NCBI GenBank assembly: GCA_025738555.1 | Contig: JAOVFP010000019.1 | Coordinates: forward strand, 124,001 to 188,000 | Source of the DNA: Cyathus striatus | Lineage: Eukaryota > Basidiomycota > Agaricomycetes > Agaricales > Nidulariaceae | Direction of reading: 5' to 3' | DNA: 64,000 nt | Part shown: positions 24,126-36,579 of the stretch, one piece after another | How positions within the stretch are numbered: position 1 is the first letter of the stretch | Layout of the letters: each line of letters starts with the position of its first letter | Translations under genes and position numbers: made by a program | The notes under the pieces: generated by a model | Database searches by the model: none | What the model was told of the DNA's origin: nothing | Seen by the model: only the letters and a program-made list of their open reading frames with translations

Positions 24126-25772
24126 CAGTAATTTACATTCCCCCAAGAGGTCTGTACGGATCTGTACAGACCTGTACAGACCTGTATAGATACCATACAG
24201 AATTTATATAGTAGCTATTATTATTAGAGGTGATTATTCTATATGGATGCCATACATATTCTGCATGGATTCTGTGTGGATTTATGCATTGCTGCCTTGT
24301 CACACATGTCAAGTGTAACTCTAGGTGAAAAGTGTCACACTATACAAAATCCATGATACACTCAATATATAGTATCATTCTCAATGCATAGTATCACACT
24401 TAATGCATAGTGTTATGCTTAATGTATAGTGTCACACTCAACACTTAGTGTCACACTTAATGCAGAGTGTCACACTCATCACTTAGTGTTATGCTTAATG
24501 CATAGTGTCACACTCAATACTTAGTGTCATGCTTAATGTATAGTGTTATGTTTAATGTATAGTGTCACACTTAATGCATAGTGTCATATTTAATGTATAG
24601 TGTCACACTCAACACTTAGTGTCACGCTTAGTCACACTCAACGCTTAGTGTCACACTCAATGCTTAGTGTCACACTCAACACTTAGTGTCACGCTTAGTC
24701 ACACTCAACACCTAGTGTCACACTTAATGCATAGTGTCACACTCAACGCTTAGTGTCACACTCAATGCTTAGTGTCACACTCAACACCTAGTGTCACGCT
24801 TATAGTGTCACATTTAATGTATAGTATCACACTCAACACCTAGTATCACACTCAACACCTAGTGTCACATTTATCATGTCACATTTAATGTATAGTGTCA
24901 TACTCAACACCTAGTGTCACATTTAATACACTCAATGCTTAGTGTCACACTCAACACTTAGTGTCACACTTAATGCATAGTGTCACACTCAACACCTAGT
25001 GTCACACTCAATGCTTAGTGTCACACTCAATGCTTAGTGTCACGCTTATAGTGTCACATTTAACATATAGTGTCACACTCAACACCTAGTGTCACGCTTA
25101 TAGTGTCACATTTAATGTATAGTGTCACACTCAACACCTAGTATCATGTTTATCATGTCACATTTAATGTATAGTATCACACTCAACACCTAGTATCACA
25201 CTCAACACCTAGTGTCACATTTAATGTATAGTATCACACTCAACACCTAGTGTCACGCTTATAGTGTCACATTTAATGTATAGTATCACACTCAACACCT
25301 AGTATCACACTCAACACCTAGTGTCACATTTAATGTATAGTATCACACTCAACACCTAGTGTCACGCTTATAGTGTCACATTTAATGTATAGTATCACAC
25401 TCAACACCTAGTATCACACTCAACACCTAGTGTCACATTTAACATATAGTGTCACACTCAACACCTAGTATCACACTCAACACCTAGTGTCATGCTTAAT
25501 GCAGAGTGTCACATGCAAGGAAATAAGTATAATAAAATTCTGTACTGATTCTGTACAGAATCTGTACAGAATTTTCAGGTCTGTAATGCGGAATTCCGAG
25601 GAATTCTGCGTAATCCCTACGGAATTTTCGGAATCTGTGCGGAATCTGTACAGACCCAAAAAAACCTCTGCCAAAATGAAAAAAATTTGTGCAGATTCCG
25701 CACAGACTCCGAAAATTCCGTACAGATTCCGCACGGATCCGTACAGAACACATGGCTAAGTGTAAAGAGCTC
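24126..25772. mobile_element. Non-autonomous TIR element with TGTCACACT arrays, copy 1
   Basis: Left end CAGTAATTTACATTCCCCC, right end GGCTAAGTGTAAAGAGCTC. These are the same two ends as the 8.6-kb element at 42841-51439. The outer 150-250 bases are packed with CTGTACAGA/TCCGTACGGA palindromes. The centre (24300-25510) is an array of roughly 19-20-base units of the form TGTCACACTCAACACTTAG with variants. It has no coding capacity. Flanks CATAATTG and ATATTGTT are not a convincing target duplication. Confidence 0.8.
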
Positions 25773-26342
25773 ATATTGTTTTGGTTCGCATTTTGGGTAT
25801 ATTTTGGAAAGAATTGAAGTTCTGAGACTCCAGAGAGAGCCTAGGACTTAGTTATTTCAATAAAGTAGTTTCATAAGAGTAAAGGGTTGCTCTTGTTTCG
25901 GTTTTCTAAGAAGTTATACTAGCAAAGGGCTGTTAAGTCACTTCTACAAAGTTTGGAGTAGTACAAGGGTGTATTACTTGAATTATACAATAAATTCATA
26001 TTGTATTTCGTTTCAAAGGCTTCTCAAACGATTTAAACTTGCATAAGACAATAGGAAGGAAGAGTTAAAGCTGACAAACATATTGCAGCTACCTGTCAAG
26101 AAGGAGACCCCTGAGGTCAACATCAAGAAGGAAGTGGCAGGTGCAGTTACCCTGGGAATGAGTGTGCTGACAAAAGTGATATGCAGGTTAAATAAATTGC
26201 AATGTACTTTAAATCTTCATGTTCTTAACTTACAAGAACTTGCTGCTGAGTATGTTAGATAATGGGCTAAAATGGGAGGGATCAAGGTCCCGGGCTGCCT
26301 CCTAAATAACATACTAAGGGATAATAATATATATAAAAAACT
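25773..26342. other. Spacer between two inverted element copies
   Basis: Unique sequence separating copies 1 and 2, which face each other. A short open stretch near 26050-26200 (coding ...KKETPEVNIKKEVAG-like residues) is too short to name. Confidence 0.3.
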
Positions 26343-27318
26343 GAGCTCTTTACACTTAGCCATGTGTTCTGTACAGATCCGTGTGGAATCCATATGGAAT
26401 TTTCGGAATCTGTGTGGAATCTGCACAGATTTTTTTCATTTTGGCAGAGGTTTTTTTGGGTCTGTACAGATTCCGCACAGATTCTGAAAATTCTGTATGG
26501 ATTATGCAGAATTCCTCGGAATTCCGCATTACAGACCTGAAAATTCTGTACAGAATTTTATTATACTTATTTCCTTGTATGTGACACTCTGCATTAAGCA
26601 TAACACTAGGTGTTGAGTGTGATACTAGGTGTTGAGTGTGACACTATACGTTAAATGTGACACTATAAGCGTGACACTAGGTGTTGAGTGTGATACTAGG
26701 TGTTGAGTGTGACACTATATGTTAAATGTGACACTATAAGCATGATACTAGGTGTTGAGTGTGACTAATCGTGACACTAAGTGTTTAGTGTGACACTATA
26801 CATTAAACATGATACTATGCATTAAGTGTGACACTAAGCGTTGAGTGTGACACTAAGCATTGAGTGTGACACTAAGCGTTGAGTGTGACTAAGCGTGACA
26901 CTAAGTGTTGAGTGTGACACTATACATTAAACATGACACTATGCATTAAGCATGACACTAAGTATTGAGTGTGACACTATGCATTAAGCATAACACTAAG
27001 TGATGAGTGTGACACTCTGCATTAAGTGTGACACTAAGTGTTGAGTGTGACACTATGCATTGAGAATGATACTATATATTGAGTGTATCATGGATTTTGT
27101 ATAGTGTGACACTTTTCACATAGGGTTACACTTGACATGTGTGACAAGGCAGCAATGCATAAATCCACACAGAATCCATGCAGAATATGTATGGAATCCA
27201 TATAGAATAATCACCTCTAATAATAATAGCTACTATATAAATTCTGTATGGTATCTATAATGGTCTGTACAGGTCTGTACGGATCCATACAGACCTCCTG
27301 GGGGAGTGTAAATTACTG
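26343..27318. mobile_element. Non-autonomous TIR element, copy 2 (reverse orientation), with near-perfect 8-bp duplication
   Basis: Starts GAGCTCTTTACACTTAGCC and ends GGGGGAGTGTAAATTACTG, the mirror of copy 1. The flanking octamers are AAAAAACT (26335-26342) and AACAAACT (27319-27326), 7 of 8 identical, matching the 8-bp duplication of the autonomous element. The interior is the TGTCACACT-type array in reverse. Confidence 0.83.
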
Positions 27319-27326
27319 AACAAACT

Positions 27327-28013
27327 ATGCAAAGTCACTCTGTCCCAGTGTTGCAATTATAAATAACCTTTTAAACAAATACTTACTCATTCCATTCATT
27401 TTCATTTACCTTGCAATACTCTGCACAAAATATCTACAAAGAATCCCCATAATGAAATTGAATGAACTTAGAAATAAAATGGGAATGAAGTGAAATGATG
27501 ACTTACAGAGAACCCAAGCTCTTACAAGGCCAGCTCCCATAGTAAGGCTCCAACCATATAGTATATGGACTGTATATGTATATATATATAATGGACAATA
27601 CTGGATATACCATAAATATACATTATATAAATCTTATATACAGTTTAATTTTTTTTATCAGAGCATGACCAATCCAAATTGACACTGCAATCTGATGTTG
27701 AACAGTGAGCAGGGCATAAAGAATTAGCAGAAATCTGCAATATTGGTAAGCTGAAGCCGCAACCAATTAAATCACATTGTACACATGTACCAATGAAATG
27801 CTAAGAGGAATGAGTAAGCAAATGGGCCATGGTCCATGGCAGCAATAGAACAAGTAGAGTGTCTGATGAGTGTGGGGTATTCAGCCCCTTCCCCCAGCTT
27901 TCAACTGTCATCATGTCTTCTGCTACACTGCATATCATTCACAAGTATGTTGAAAGCTGTCTCACCTTATACTACTACTCCCAAGCTCAGTTCCCTATGC
28001 TAAAAAGGACAGA
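27327..28013. other. Spacer, no assigned feature
   Basis: AT-rich sequence with a TATATATATAATGG run near 27575. The only ORF (27829-28017) has no recognisable features. Confidence 0.35.
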
Positions 28014-28301
28014 ATGATTCAGAAGGTGTTCAAATCCATTCCAGTTCCATCCTCCTTGGGGTTGAGCAAGAATTTGGAGCTTCATTGGCAAGTTTTCAGC
28101 CAAAGGATGGATATTCTTTTTGGAGAGAATATGTGCAATAGTGATGGAGGACTATTCTATCTCCAATGTGGTCCATTTGGAATAGATGCTGTTCTTGAGT
28201 ATGTTTGCACTGCAGTAGAAACAAGAAAGTTGCCTTTGGATATTGTGGCAATTAAAGTGAAATGGCTAGTTGATGGGGTTGAGGAATTAACATATGAATG
28301 A
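28014..28301 (+). CDS. Unrecognised ORF, 95 codons
   Basis: The open frame encodes a plausible soluble stretch (SLGLSKNLELHW, YVCTAVETRKLPLDIVAIKVKWLVDGVEEL). Its composition is unlike the surrounding repeats, so it may be an exon of a broken gene. No family recognised. It overlaps the end of another short frame at 27829-28017. Copy 3 of the TIR element begins 190 bases downstream. Confidence 0.25.
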   Translation: MIQKVFKSIPVPSSLGLSKNLELHWQVFSQRMDILFGENMCNSDGGLFYLQCGPFGIDAVLEYVCTAVETRKLPLDIVAIKVKWLVDGVEELTYE

Positions 28302-28489
28302 GTTTTATACTGTATAGATTGTTGGATAATTATCTTGAGATGTTATGTCAGAAAAAGCGAAAGTGGATGATTTGAATGATCCTTATCATGGTGAAAGGTA
28401 TGTATACCTCATGATGTTCCTTTCTAATAAAACTGATCAGTTGCTTCATAATGAAGTACTGTAATTCATTTCCTACCATTGCCAGAATG

Positions 28490-29690
28490 CAGTAATTTAC
28501 ACTCCCCCAAGAGGTCTGTACAGATCTGTATGGATCCGCACAGATCCATACAGAATCCGTGCAGATCCATACAGACCCGTACAGACTTGTATAGATACCA
28601 TACAGAATTTATATAGTGGCTATTATTATTATTAGAGGTGATTATTCTATATGGATTCCATACATATTCTGCATGGATTCTGTGTGGATTCACGCATTGC
28701 TGCCTTGTCACAGGTGTCAAGTGTGACACTACACAAAATCTGTGATACACTAAATATATAGTATTATGCTCAATGCATAGTGTCATGCTTAATGTATAGT
28801 ATCACACTTAATGTATAGTTTCATGCTTAATGCATAGTGTCACACTCAACACTTAGTATCACACTTAATGTATAGTGTCATGCTTAATGCAGAGTGTCAC
28901 ACTCAACACTTAGTGTCATGCTTAATGCAGAGTGTCACACTCAACACTTAGTATCATGCTTAACACTTAGTGTCACACTCAACCCTTAGTGTCACACTCA
29001 ACACTTAGTAGCATGCTTAACCCTTAGTATCACACTCAACACTTAGTGTCATGCTCAACCCTTAGTGTCACACTCAACACTTAGTGTCACACTCAACCCT
29101 TAGTGTCATGCTTAGTGCAGAGTGTCATACTCAATGCTTCATGTCACACTCAACACTTAGTATCACACTTAACCCTTAGTGTCACACTCAACCCTTAGTG
29201 TCACACTCAACACTTAGTGTCACGCTCAACCCTTAGTGTCATGCTTAATGCAGAGTGTCACACTCAACACTTAGTATCATGCTTAACACTTAGTGTCACA
29301 CTCAATGCTTAGTGTCACACTCAACCCTTAGTGTCACACTCAACCTTTAGTGTCACACTCAATGCATAGTGTCACGCTTAAACCTTAGTGTCACACTTAA
29401 TGCAGAGTGTCACACTTAGTGCTTAGTATCACACAATTTTCTATTCTAATTTTCCATAAGGAAATAAGTATAATAAGATTCTGTACAGAATTTTTCAGGT
29501 CTGTAATGTGGAATCTGCGGAATCTGCATGGAATTTTTGATTCTGTGCGGAATCTGTGCAGAATCTGTACAGACCCAAAAAAACCTCTGCCAAAAAGAAA
29601 AAAATCTGTGCAGATTCCACACAAATTCCAAAAATTCTGTATGGATTCCGCGCGGATCCATACAGAACACCTGGCTAAGTGTAAAGAGCT
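28490..29690. mobile_element. Non-autonomous TIR element, copy 3, inserted next to gypsy RT
   Basis: Left end CAGTAATTTACACTCCCCC, right end GGCTAAGTGTAAAGAGCT. The right end abuts the RT frame directly after the motif SFLGFA. The central array uses TGTCACACTCAACCCTTAG variants. The left flank is not gypsy sequence and there is no 8-bp match, so one side was rearranged after insertion or the copy is chimeric. Confidence 0.8.
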
Positions 29691-31160
29691 TGCAAACCCA
29701 AGGAAAGACTGAATGTCTTTAACCTTCTTAGGCTCAGGCCAATCCCTAATGGTTTGGACTTTATCCTGGGACATAGTGAGGCTGCCTGGAGAAAGGACAT
29801 AACCCAGATACTCAACAGATTCAGTGTGAAATTCACACTTGTCCACCCAGGCATAGAGCCCATATTGGCATAAACACTTGAGAACTTCTTTAATGTGCCA
29901 TTTGTGCTCCTCGAGACTATTGGAGTAGATTAGTATATCGTCAAGGTAGACTGTAATGCACACATTGAGCATGTCCTTGAAGATGTTGTTCATGAAACAT
30001 TGGAAAGCCACAGGTGCATTGGTGAGTCCAAATGGCATCACTAGCCATTCAAATAAGCCATAGTGAGTATGAAAAGCAGTCTTCCACTCATCTCCATCAA
30101 CGATGTGGACTAAGTGGTAAGTGTGGCGGAGATCGATCTTAGTGTAGATTCTAGCCTTGTGAGGAGAGTCAAGGAGGTCAGAAATAAGGGGAAGGGGATA
30201 TTGATCCTTTTTGGAGATTGCATTGAGCCCACAGAAATTGACACAGAGTCAAAGGGATCCATCCTTCTTCCGGACAAAGAGCACTGGTGCTCTGTGTGGA
30301 GAACAAGAAGGGTGGATGAAGCCAATCCAGAGATGTTCATTGATGAACTCTCATAGAGAGGCCAACTCAGACTGCGAGAGTGAATACACAGTTCTGACTG
30401 GAGGAGATGTACCTTCCTCCAAGTTGATCCAGAGATTGTAAGGGCAATGCAGAGCAAGAGTGTCTGCTTGTGTTTTGCTGAAGATGTCAGCAAACTCATG
30501 ATATTCTGGAGGAATATTGGAGAGGTCCACGGCTTCTGCGGCCGTGGCGGTGGCAGAGGCTGAAACTATGGCACTGACTTGTATCCTAAACATCTGCGAG
30601 CCAGCAAGCTTACTAGCCTGTAGAAAAGCTGCAGCATTTATGAGTGAGATACTAGGAGGTGGACTATTGTCTGATGGAGGAACAGAAGACGAAGCTGGTG
30701 GTGGAGGGGTTTGCAAGGAGGCAGAAGCCTTCAGAGCAGGTGTCAACAAAGATGGAGAAGGTTCTCCTAGAACCAGGGTTTGGAAGCCAAGTATATGTCT
30801 CTCAGTCCAGTCAATCAACAGATTGTATTGGGAGAGCCAGTTAAATCCTAATACCATGGAGCAGGAAGAATTGAGCAGAGTTACATAGAAATCAATATCC
30901 ATGCATTCACCAGTAGGAAACATTACAGATGTTATGTACCAATTCCCTTCCTACTGGGAAACGAATGCGAAGACGCTCAGAAGGCATGGGAGAACTATAA
31001 CGGAAACCCAAAGTGAGTATGGGTACAGGTACAGGAACGGAAGTGGGAGTGCAGAAGTGAACTGTGGCTTCAGCATATGTGCTGCGCTGCCTGGATATCC
31101 CCAGGGAATGGTTCTTATTTCGAGGAAGACAATATTCAACAGAGGAAGATGTTCCAGAGT
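29691..31160 (-). pseudogene. Ty3/gypsy pol fragment: protease region and reverse transcriptase
   Basis: On the minus strand a frame from 30923 to 29691 carries a protease-like C-terminal part (VLGFNWL), a linker, and RT with MPFGLTNAP and the catalytic YLDDILIYS. TGA stops lie at 30351-30353 and 30249-30251; the second falls in the family motif KKDGSLR, where arginine is expected. Upstream (30930-31160) another frame encodes a Pro/Val-rich stretch and then shifts. It stops at FLGFA, where element copy 3 joins. It covers the part of pol missing from 18331-20432 but lies 9 kb away in the opposite orientation. Confidence 0.9.
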
Positions 31161-31466
31161 ATAAGAGAGGACTTTGCCACTACACTAGGCAGTGGGAGGG
31201 AAACCCAAAGGAAAACCTGGAGCAGGTTTTGGAACTTAGAAGTAGGAAGAAGTGTATGAGGTTTATACAAATACTGAAGACTACCTAGTACATTTGGAAG
31301 GCTATTTATATGTACTAGTAAGACATAGTTATGAATCTGGAGACTGAATGCTAAGTGTAAGTAAATGAAATAAAGACTGGGCAAAGAGGAGTAGTGGCGC
31401 AAATGATGTGCTCAGAATGAAGAATAAGAAACTAAACTACATTGACCATAATGAAACGTACAAGTG
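31161..31466. other. Spacer, no feature seen
   Basis: Sequence between the gypsy fragment and the next fold-back-like arm. It may be gag-proximal gypsy sequence, but I cannot support a frame. Confidence 0.3.
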
Positions 31467-33000
31467 CATAAGTGTCAGCCAATTTGGATCATAAAAAGCC
31501 CAGGTTTTATGAAAAAGTGATCACAAAATTCCTGACTTCCATGATCACTGCTAAAATCTAATGGTATTCATTATTATTAATGAATGTATGAGTGATCAAA
31601 GGTGATCATTGAATGTTATAATAGTGTATAATGGATATTAAAGGGCATATTGACTACTAATGAATACTAATAAATGTGAAAGTGATCATAAGTGATCATG
31701 ATATGATATAATGGTGTATTATAGTGCATAATGACTACTAGTGAATACTAATGGATGTGTAAGTGATCATAAGTGATCATGGTATGTTGTAATAGCATAT
31801 TATAGTGCATAATGACTACTGGTGAATACTAATGGATGTGGAAGTGATCATAAGTGATCATGGTATAGTATAATAGTGTATTATAGTGTGGTAATGACTA
31901 CTAGTTAATACTAATGAATGTGGAAGTGATCATATGTGATCATGATATATTATAATAGTGTTTTATTGTGTGTAATGACTACTGGCAAATGCTAATGAAT
32001 GTAGAAGTGATCATAAGTGATCATGGTATGTTATAATAGCATATTATTGTGCATAATGCCTACTAGTTAATACTAATGAATGTAAAAGTGATCATAAGTG
32101 ATCATTGTATAAATAGTAGCATATTAATTTATAAATGAATATAGGAATATCACGTTTTCCCACATGTCACACCTGTCACACTCGTCACATATGTCACGAG
32201 TGTTACGAATGTCACGCTCCATGTATTTGTCACATATGTAGCATTTGTCATACTTGTCACACTTGTTGTGTATGTCCCATATGTCATGTATGTCACACCT
32301 GTTATATGTGTTACATATGTCGCATTTGTCACATTTGTCACACCTGTTATGTCACATCTGCTATGCATATCACATGTCTCATGTATGTTACACATGTCAC
32401 ACCTGTCATATTTGTCATATATGTCACACATCTCATGTATGTCACACCTGTTACACCTGTCATATTTGTCACATATGTCACATATATTATGCATGTCACA
32501 CGTCTCATATATGTCACATTTGTCACATGTGTGACAGTACGAATGTCACGCTCCTCATATTTGTCACACCTATTGTATATGTTATGTATGTAGCATTTGT
32601 CACACTTGTCACACTTGTTATACATGTCACACCTGTTATGTATGTCACATTTGTCATGTATATCACATTCTTACATATTATGCTTGTCAGATTTATCACA
32701 CCTGTCAGGCTTGTCACATATGTTTCACTTATCAGTCCCATCTGTCACAAATGTCACCCCTTCCCTATATGTTACAAATGTCACATTTTCTGTATTTGTC
32801 ACTCCTTTCCTGTATGTTACACTTGCACCCATATCACACTTGTTATGCTTTACATTTACACCTTTCCCACATATCATTGTTAGCATATTGATCTCACAAG
32901 TAAATTTACTTGCCATACAGATTACATCTGTCACAAATTTTACCACTTGTCACATATGTCCCCCCCTATATTACCACATGCCATGCTTTTTCTTTACCTG
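31467..33000. mobile_element. Fold-back-like arm element, copy 2
   Basis: Starts CATAAGTGTCAGCCAATTTG and matches 22347 onward. It has about six 80-90-bp GTGATCATAAGTGATCATGG units to 32130, then a TGTCACA array with CACATATGTCACA-like units to about 32970. The Cys/His/Ile-rich ORFs in all frames are translations of the array. No inverted partner end is visible. Confidence 0.65.
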
Positions 33001-33675
33001 CTACTCATCACACCATTTCTGCCACCAATTGTTGTCTGAAGCAACAAACAATGAAAGGGGGTAGATTGAGAAAAAGGAGGATGATAAGAGATGAAAAGCT
33101 CAGACACAGACACAGACACAGACACAAATACAAATAGGAGGAAACTTGTGGTCAACTATCAAATTACAGGGGGTTTATATACTAGAGTTATCAACCAAAG
33201 TTCTACCAAGGCCTGAATCAGAGGCTGTACAACCTATAATATCTAACATTGTACCTTTCCTGCCACCTGTTGCAACTTTCCTGACAAGTTGCACATTTCA
33301 CACTTTCCCTATTCACCACATCCATCACATCTTTTCCCATATATCACATAGTACTAACTGTATACTATCTTCTCACTATCACATCTCTTATCTCTTTGTC
33401 TCACTTCATGTTTAGTCCAATTGTGTTGTTTTATTCATGTCACTCATACTACTATGGTTCCATGTTATTGTTAAAACTTATAACTTTCTAATGTCTCAAG
33501 TCTTGATGTCAATATGATACTGTTTTCATGTCCTACTAGTACTTATCTATTCATAAGCAAGAACTGCTACATAACCAGCTGTTGTATGTATCATTCTCAC
33601 AGATGTCTCAATTGACTCTCAGCTTACTCTCATCTGAGACTTAAATATAACAAGTAGCTAAATGTAACAATTATG
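33001..33675. other. Spacer, no gene supported
   Basis: Contains a short ACAGACACAGACACAGACAC run near 33100. Otherwise it is AT-rich sequence without features. Confidence 0.35.
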
Positions 33676-35192
33676 GAGCTCTTTACACTTAGCCATGTGT
33701 TCTGTACGGATCTGTGCGGAATCCGTACGGAATTTTCGGAGTCTGTGTGGAATCTGCACAAATTTTTTTCATTTTGGCAGAGGTTTTTTTGGGTCTGTAC
33801 AGATTCCGCACAGATTCCGAAAATTCCATAGGGATTACGCAGAATTCCTCGGAATTCCGCATTACAGACCTGAAAATTCTGTACAGATTCTGTACAGAAT
33901 CAGTACAGAATTTTATTATACTTATTTCCTTGCATGTGACACTCTGCATTAAGCATGACACTAGGTGTTGAGTGTGATACTAGGTGTTGAGTGTGACACT
34001 ATACATTAAATGTGACATGATAAACGTGACACTAGGTGTTGAGTGTGATACTATACATTAAATGTGACACTATAAGTGTGACACTAGGTGTTGAGTGTGA
34101 TACTATACATTAAATGTGACACTATAAGCGTGACACTAGGTGTTGAGTGTGACACTATACATTAAACATGACACTATGCATTAAGTGTGACACTAGGTGT
34201 TGAGTGTGACACTATACATTAAACATGACACTATGCATTAAGTGTGACACTAGGTGTTGAGTGTGACTAAGCGTGACACTAAGCGTTGAGTGTGACACTA
34301 AGCATTGAGTGTGACACTAAGCATTGAGTGTGACACTAAGCGTTGAGTGTGACACTAAGCGTTGAGTGTGACACTATGCATTAAGTGTGACACTAGGTGT
34401 TGAGTGTGACTAAGCGTGACACTAAGCATTGAGTGTGACACTAAGCATTGAGTGTGACACTAAGCATTGAGTGTGACACTAAACATTGAGTGTGACTAAG
34501 CGTGACACTAAGCGTTGAGTGTGACACTATGCATTAAGTGTGACTAAGCGTGACACTAAGTGTTGAGTGTGACACTAAGCGTTGAGTGTGACACTAAGCG
34601 TTGAGTGTGACACTAAACATTGAGTGTGACACTAAGTGTTGAGTGTGACACTAAGCATTGAGTGTGACACTAAGCGTTGAGTGTGACTAAGCGTGACACT
34701 AAGTGTTGAGTGTGACACTATACATTAAACATGACACTATGCATTAAGTGTGACACTATACATTAAACATAACACTATACATTAAGCATGACACTAAGTA
34801 TTGAGTGTGACACTATGCATTAAGCATAACACTAAGTGATGAGTGTGACACTCTGCATTAAGTGTGACACTAAGTGTTGAGTGTGACACTATACATTAAG
34901 CATAACACTATGCATTAAGTGTGATACTATGCATTGAGAATGATACTATATATTGAGTGTATCATGGATTTTGTATAGTGTGACACTTTTCACCTAGAGT
35001 TACACTTGACATGTGTGACAAGGCAGCAATGCATAAATCCACACAGAATCCATGCAGAATATGTATGGAATCCATATAGAATAATCACCTCTAATAATAA
35101 TAGCTACTATATAAATTCTGTATGGTATCTATACAGGTCTGTACGGGTCTGTACGGATCCGTACAGACCTCTTGGGGGAGTGTAAATTACTG
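33676..35192. mobile_element. Non-autonomous TIR element, copy 4 (reverse orientation)
   Basis: Starts GAGCTCTTTACACTTAGCC and ends GGGGGAGTGTAAATTACTG. Its outer 250 bases match copies 1 and 2 closely, and the interior array of GTGTGACACTAAGCATTGA-type units is about 1 kb. The sequences AACAATTATG before and AACAATATAT after the element share AACAAT, but a clean 8-bp duplication is not seen. Confidence 0.82.
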
Positions 35193-35322
35193 AACAATAT
35201 ATTCTTTGAAACAAATAAGACCTAAACCACTACCCAATACCTATTGTACCTGGGCAAGAAAGGTGTGAATCTGCTTACCTTTCTACCTTCTAGAGTATCT
35301 ATTTAAATACAGTATATTGCAC

Positions 35323-36165
35323 TCCTCCACGAGATCAGGTGGACTTCAGGTAGACTTCTGGACTCTAGGTGGACTCTACTGGACTCTACTGGACTACAGG
35401 TGAACTCTAGTAAACTTCAGGTGGACTTCAGTTAGAACCAACTACCTGGACTCTACCTGAACTTTATACTTGCAAGGCACCTGTCTCTTACATGGACTCT
35501 ACCTGGACTCTACCTGAACTCTACCTGGGCTCCACCTGGACTCTACCTGGACTCCACCTGGACTCTACCTGAACTCCACATGAACTCTACCTGGACTTTA
35601 CACATACCAGGTACCTGTCTCTTACCTGGACTCTACCTGAACTTTACACATACCAGGTACCTGTCTCTTACATGGACTCTACCTGAACTCCACCTGGACT
35701 CCACCTGGACTCTACCTGAACTTTACACTTACCAGGTACCTGCCTCTTACATGGACTCTACCTGGACTCCACCTGGACTCTATTTGGACTTTACACTTGC
35801 CAGATACCTTTCTCTTACATGGACTCTACCTGGACTCCACCTAGACTCTACCTGAACTTTACACTTACCAGGTACCTGTCTCTTACATGGACTCTACCTG
35901 GACTCTACCTGGACTCTACCTGAACTTTACACTTACCAGATACCTGTCTCTTACATGAACTCTACTTGGACTCTACCTGGACTCTACCTGGACTCTACCT
36001 GGATTTTACACTTACCAGGTACTTGTCTCTTACATGTACTCTACCTAGACTCCACCTGGACTCTACCTGAACTTTACACTTACCAGGTACTTGTCTCTTA
36101 CATGGATTGTACTTGGACTGTACCTGGACTTTATTCCCACTACCTTTTAAGGTAGTTGGGTTATA
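35323..36165. repeat. CCTGGACT tandem repeat element
   Basis: Begins TTGCACTCCTCCACGAGATC and continues as an array of CTGGACTCTACCTGGACTC-like 11-12-base units, with a higher-order unit containing TTTACACTTACCAGGTACCT about seven times. It ends near the palindrome CCCACTACCTT/AAGGTAGTTGGG (36140-36165). Related short stretches lie at 38605-38715 and, inverted with the GGAGGAGTGCAA end, at 54578-54815. Probably a non-autonomous element family. Confidence 0.65.
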
Positions 36166-36579
36166 GGGATGTCTGATTTCCCTATAATGCGATTTACAGG
36201 TTCGTGAACAGGATCCCAACCTGATTGGCTGGAGCCCTGTGACAATCCTGTGACCACTGACGAAATTCACTCGTCTCAGATCCTTTTGCCCCCCTATCAT
36301 CATCCCTCTTGTTTTTGTCATGCTTCTCTGAGAAAGTATGTCTGTTAGTGAATCCATGTATGCTAATTACTCACAATTTGTCTACCAGCTTTCTTTTGTT
36401 CGTTTGTTTCATGGATTTCTAGATCATGTTGCATGCTCTTTTGGTTGTTTGACATTGCTACAGTGCTAACTGTATACATGTCTGTTTTTGCTTGTCTGCA
36501 ACTACACTTCGTTCAATAACTACATAAAGAATGGTAATTAGGCCATTTATTGATGGATCTCTTTCTTGGTGCTTCATAC

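Noticed and set aside
24300..25510. CRISPR-like array of short repeats
   Set aside because: Units are contiguous variants without unique spacers, no cas genes, and the window is eukaryotic.
25487..25759. ORFs of about 85-90 codons in element ends (also 33695-33971, 26381-26601)
   Set aside because: They arise from CTGTACAGA palindromes and appear in every element copy on both strands.
33676..35192. 8-bp target duplication for copy 4
   Set aside because: Only AACAAT is shared near the ends and its position does not fit the defined termini.
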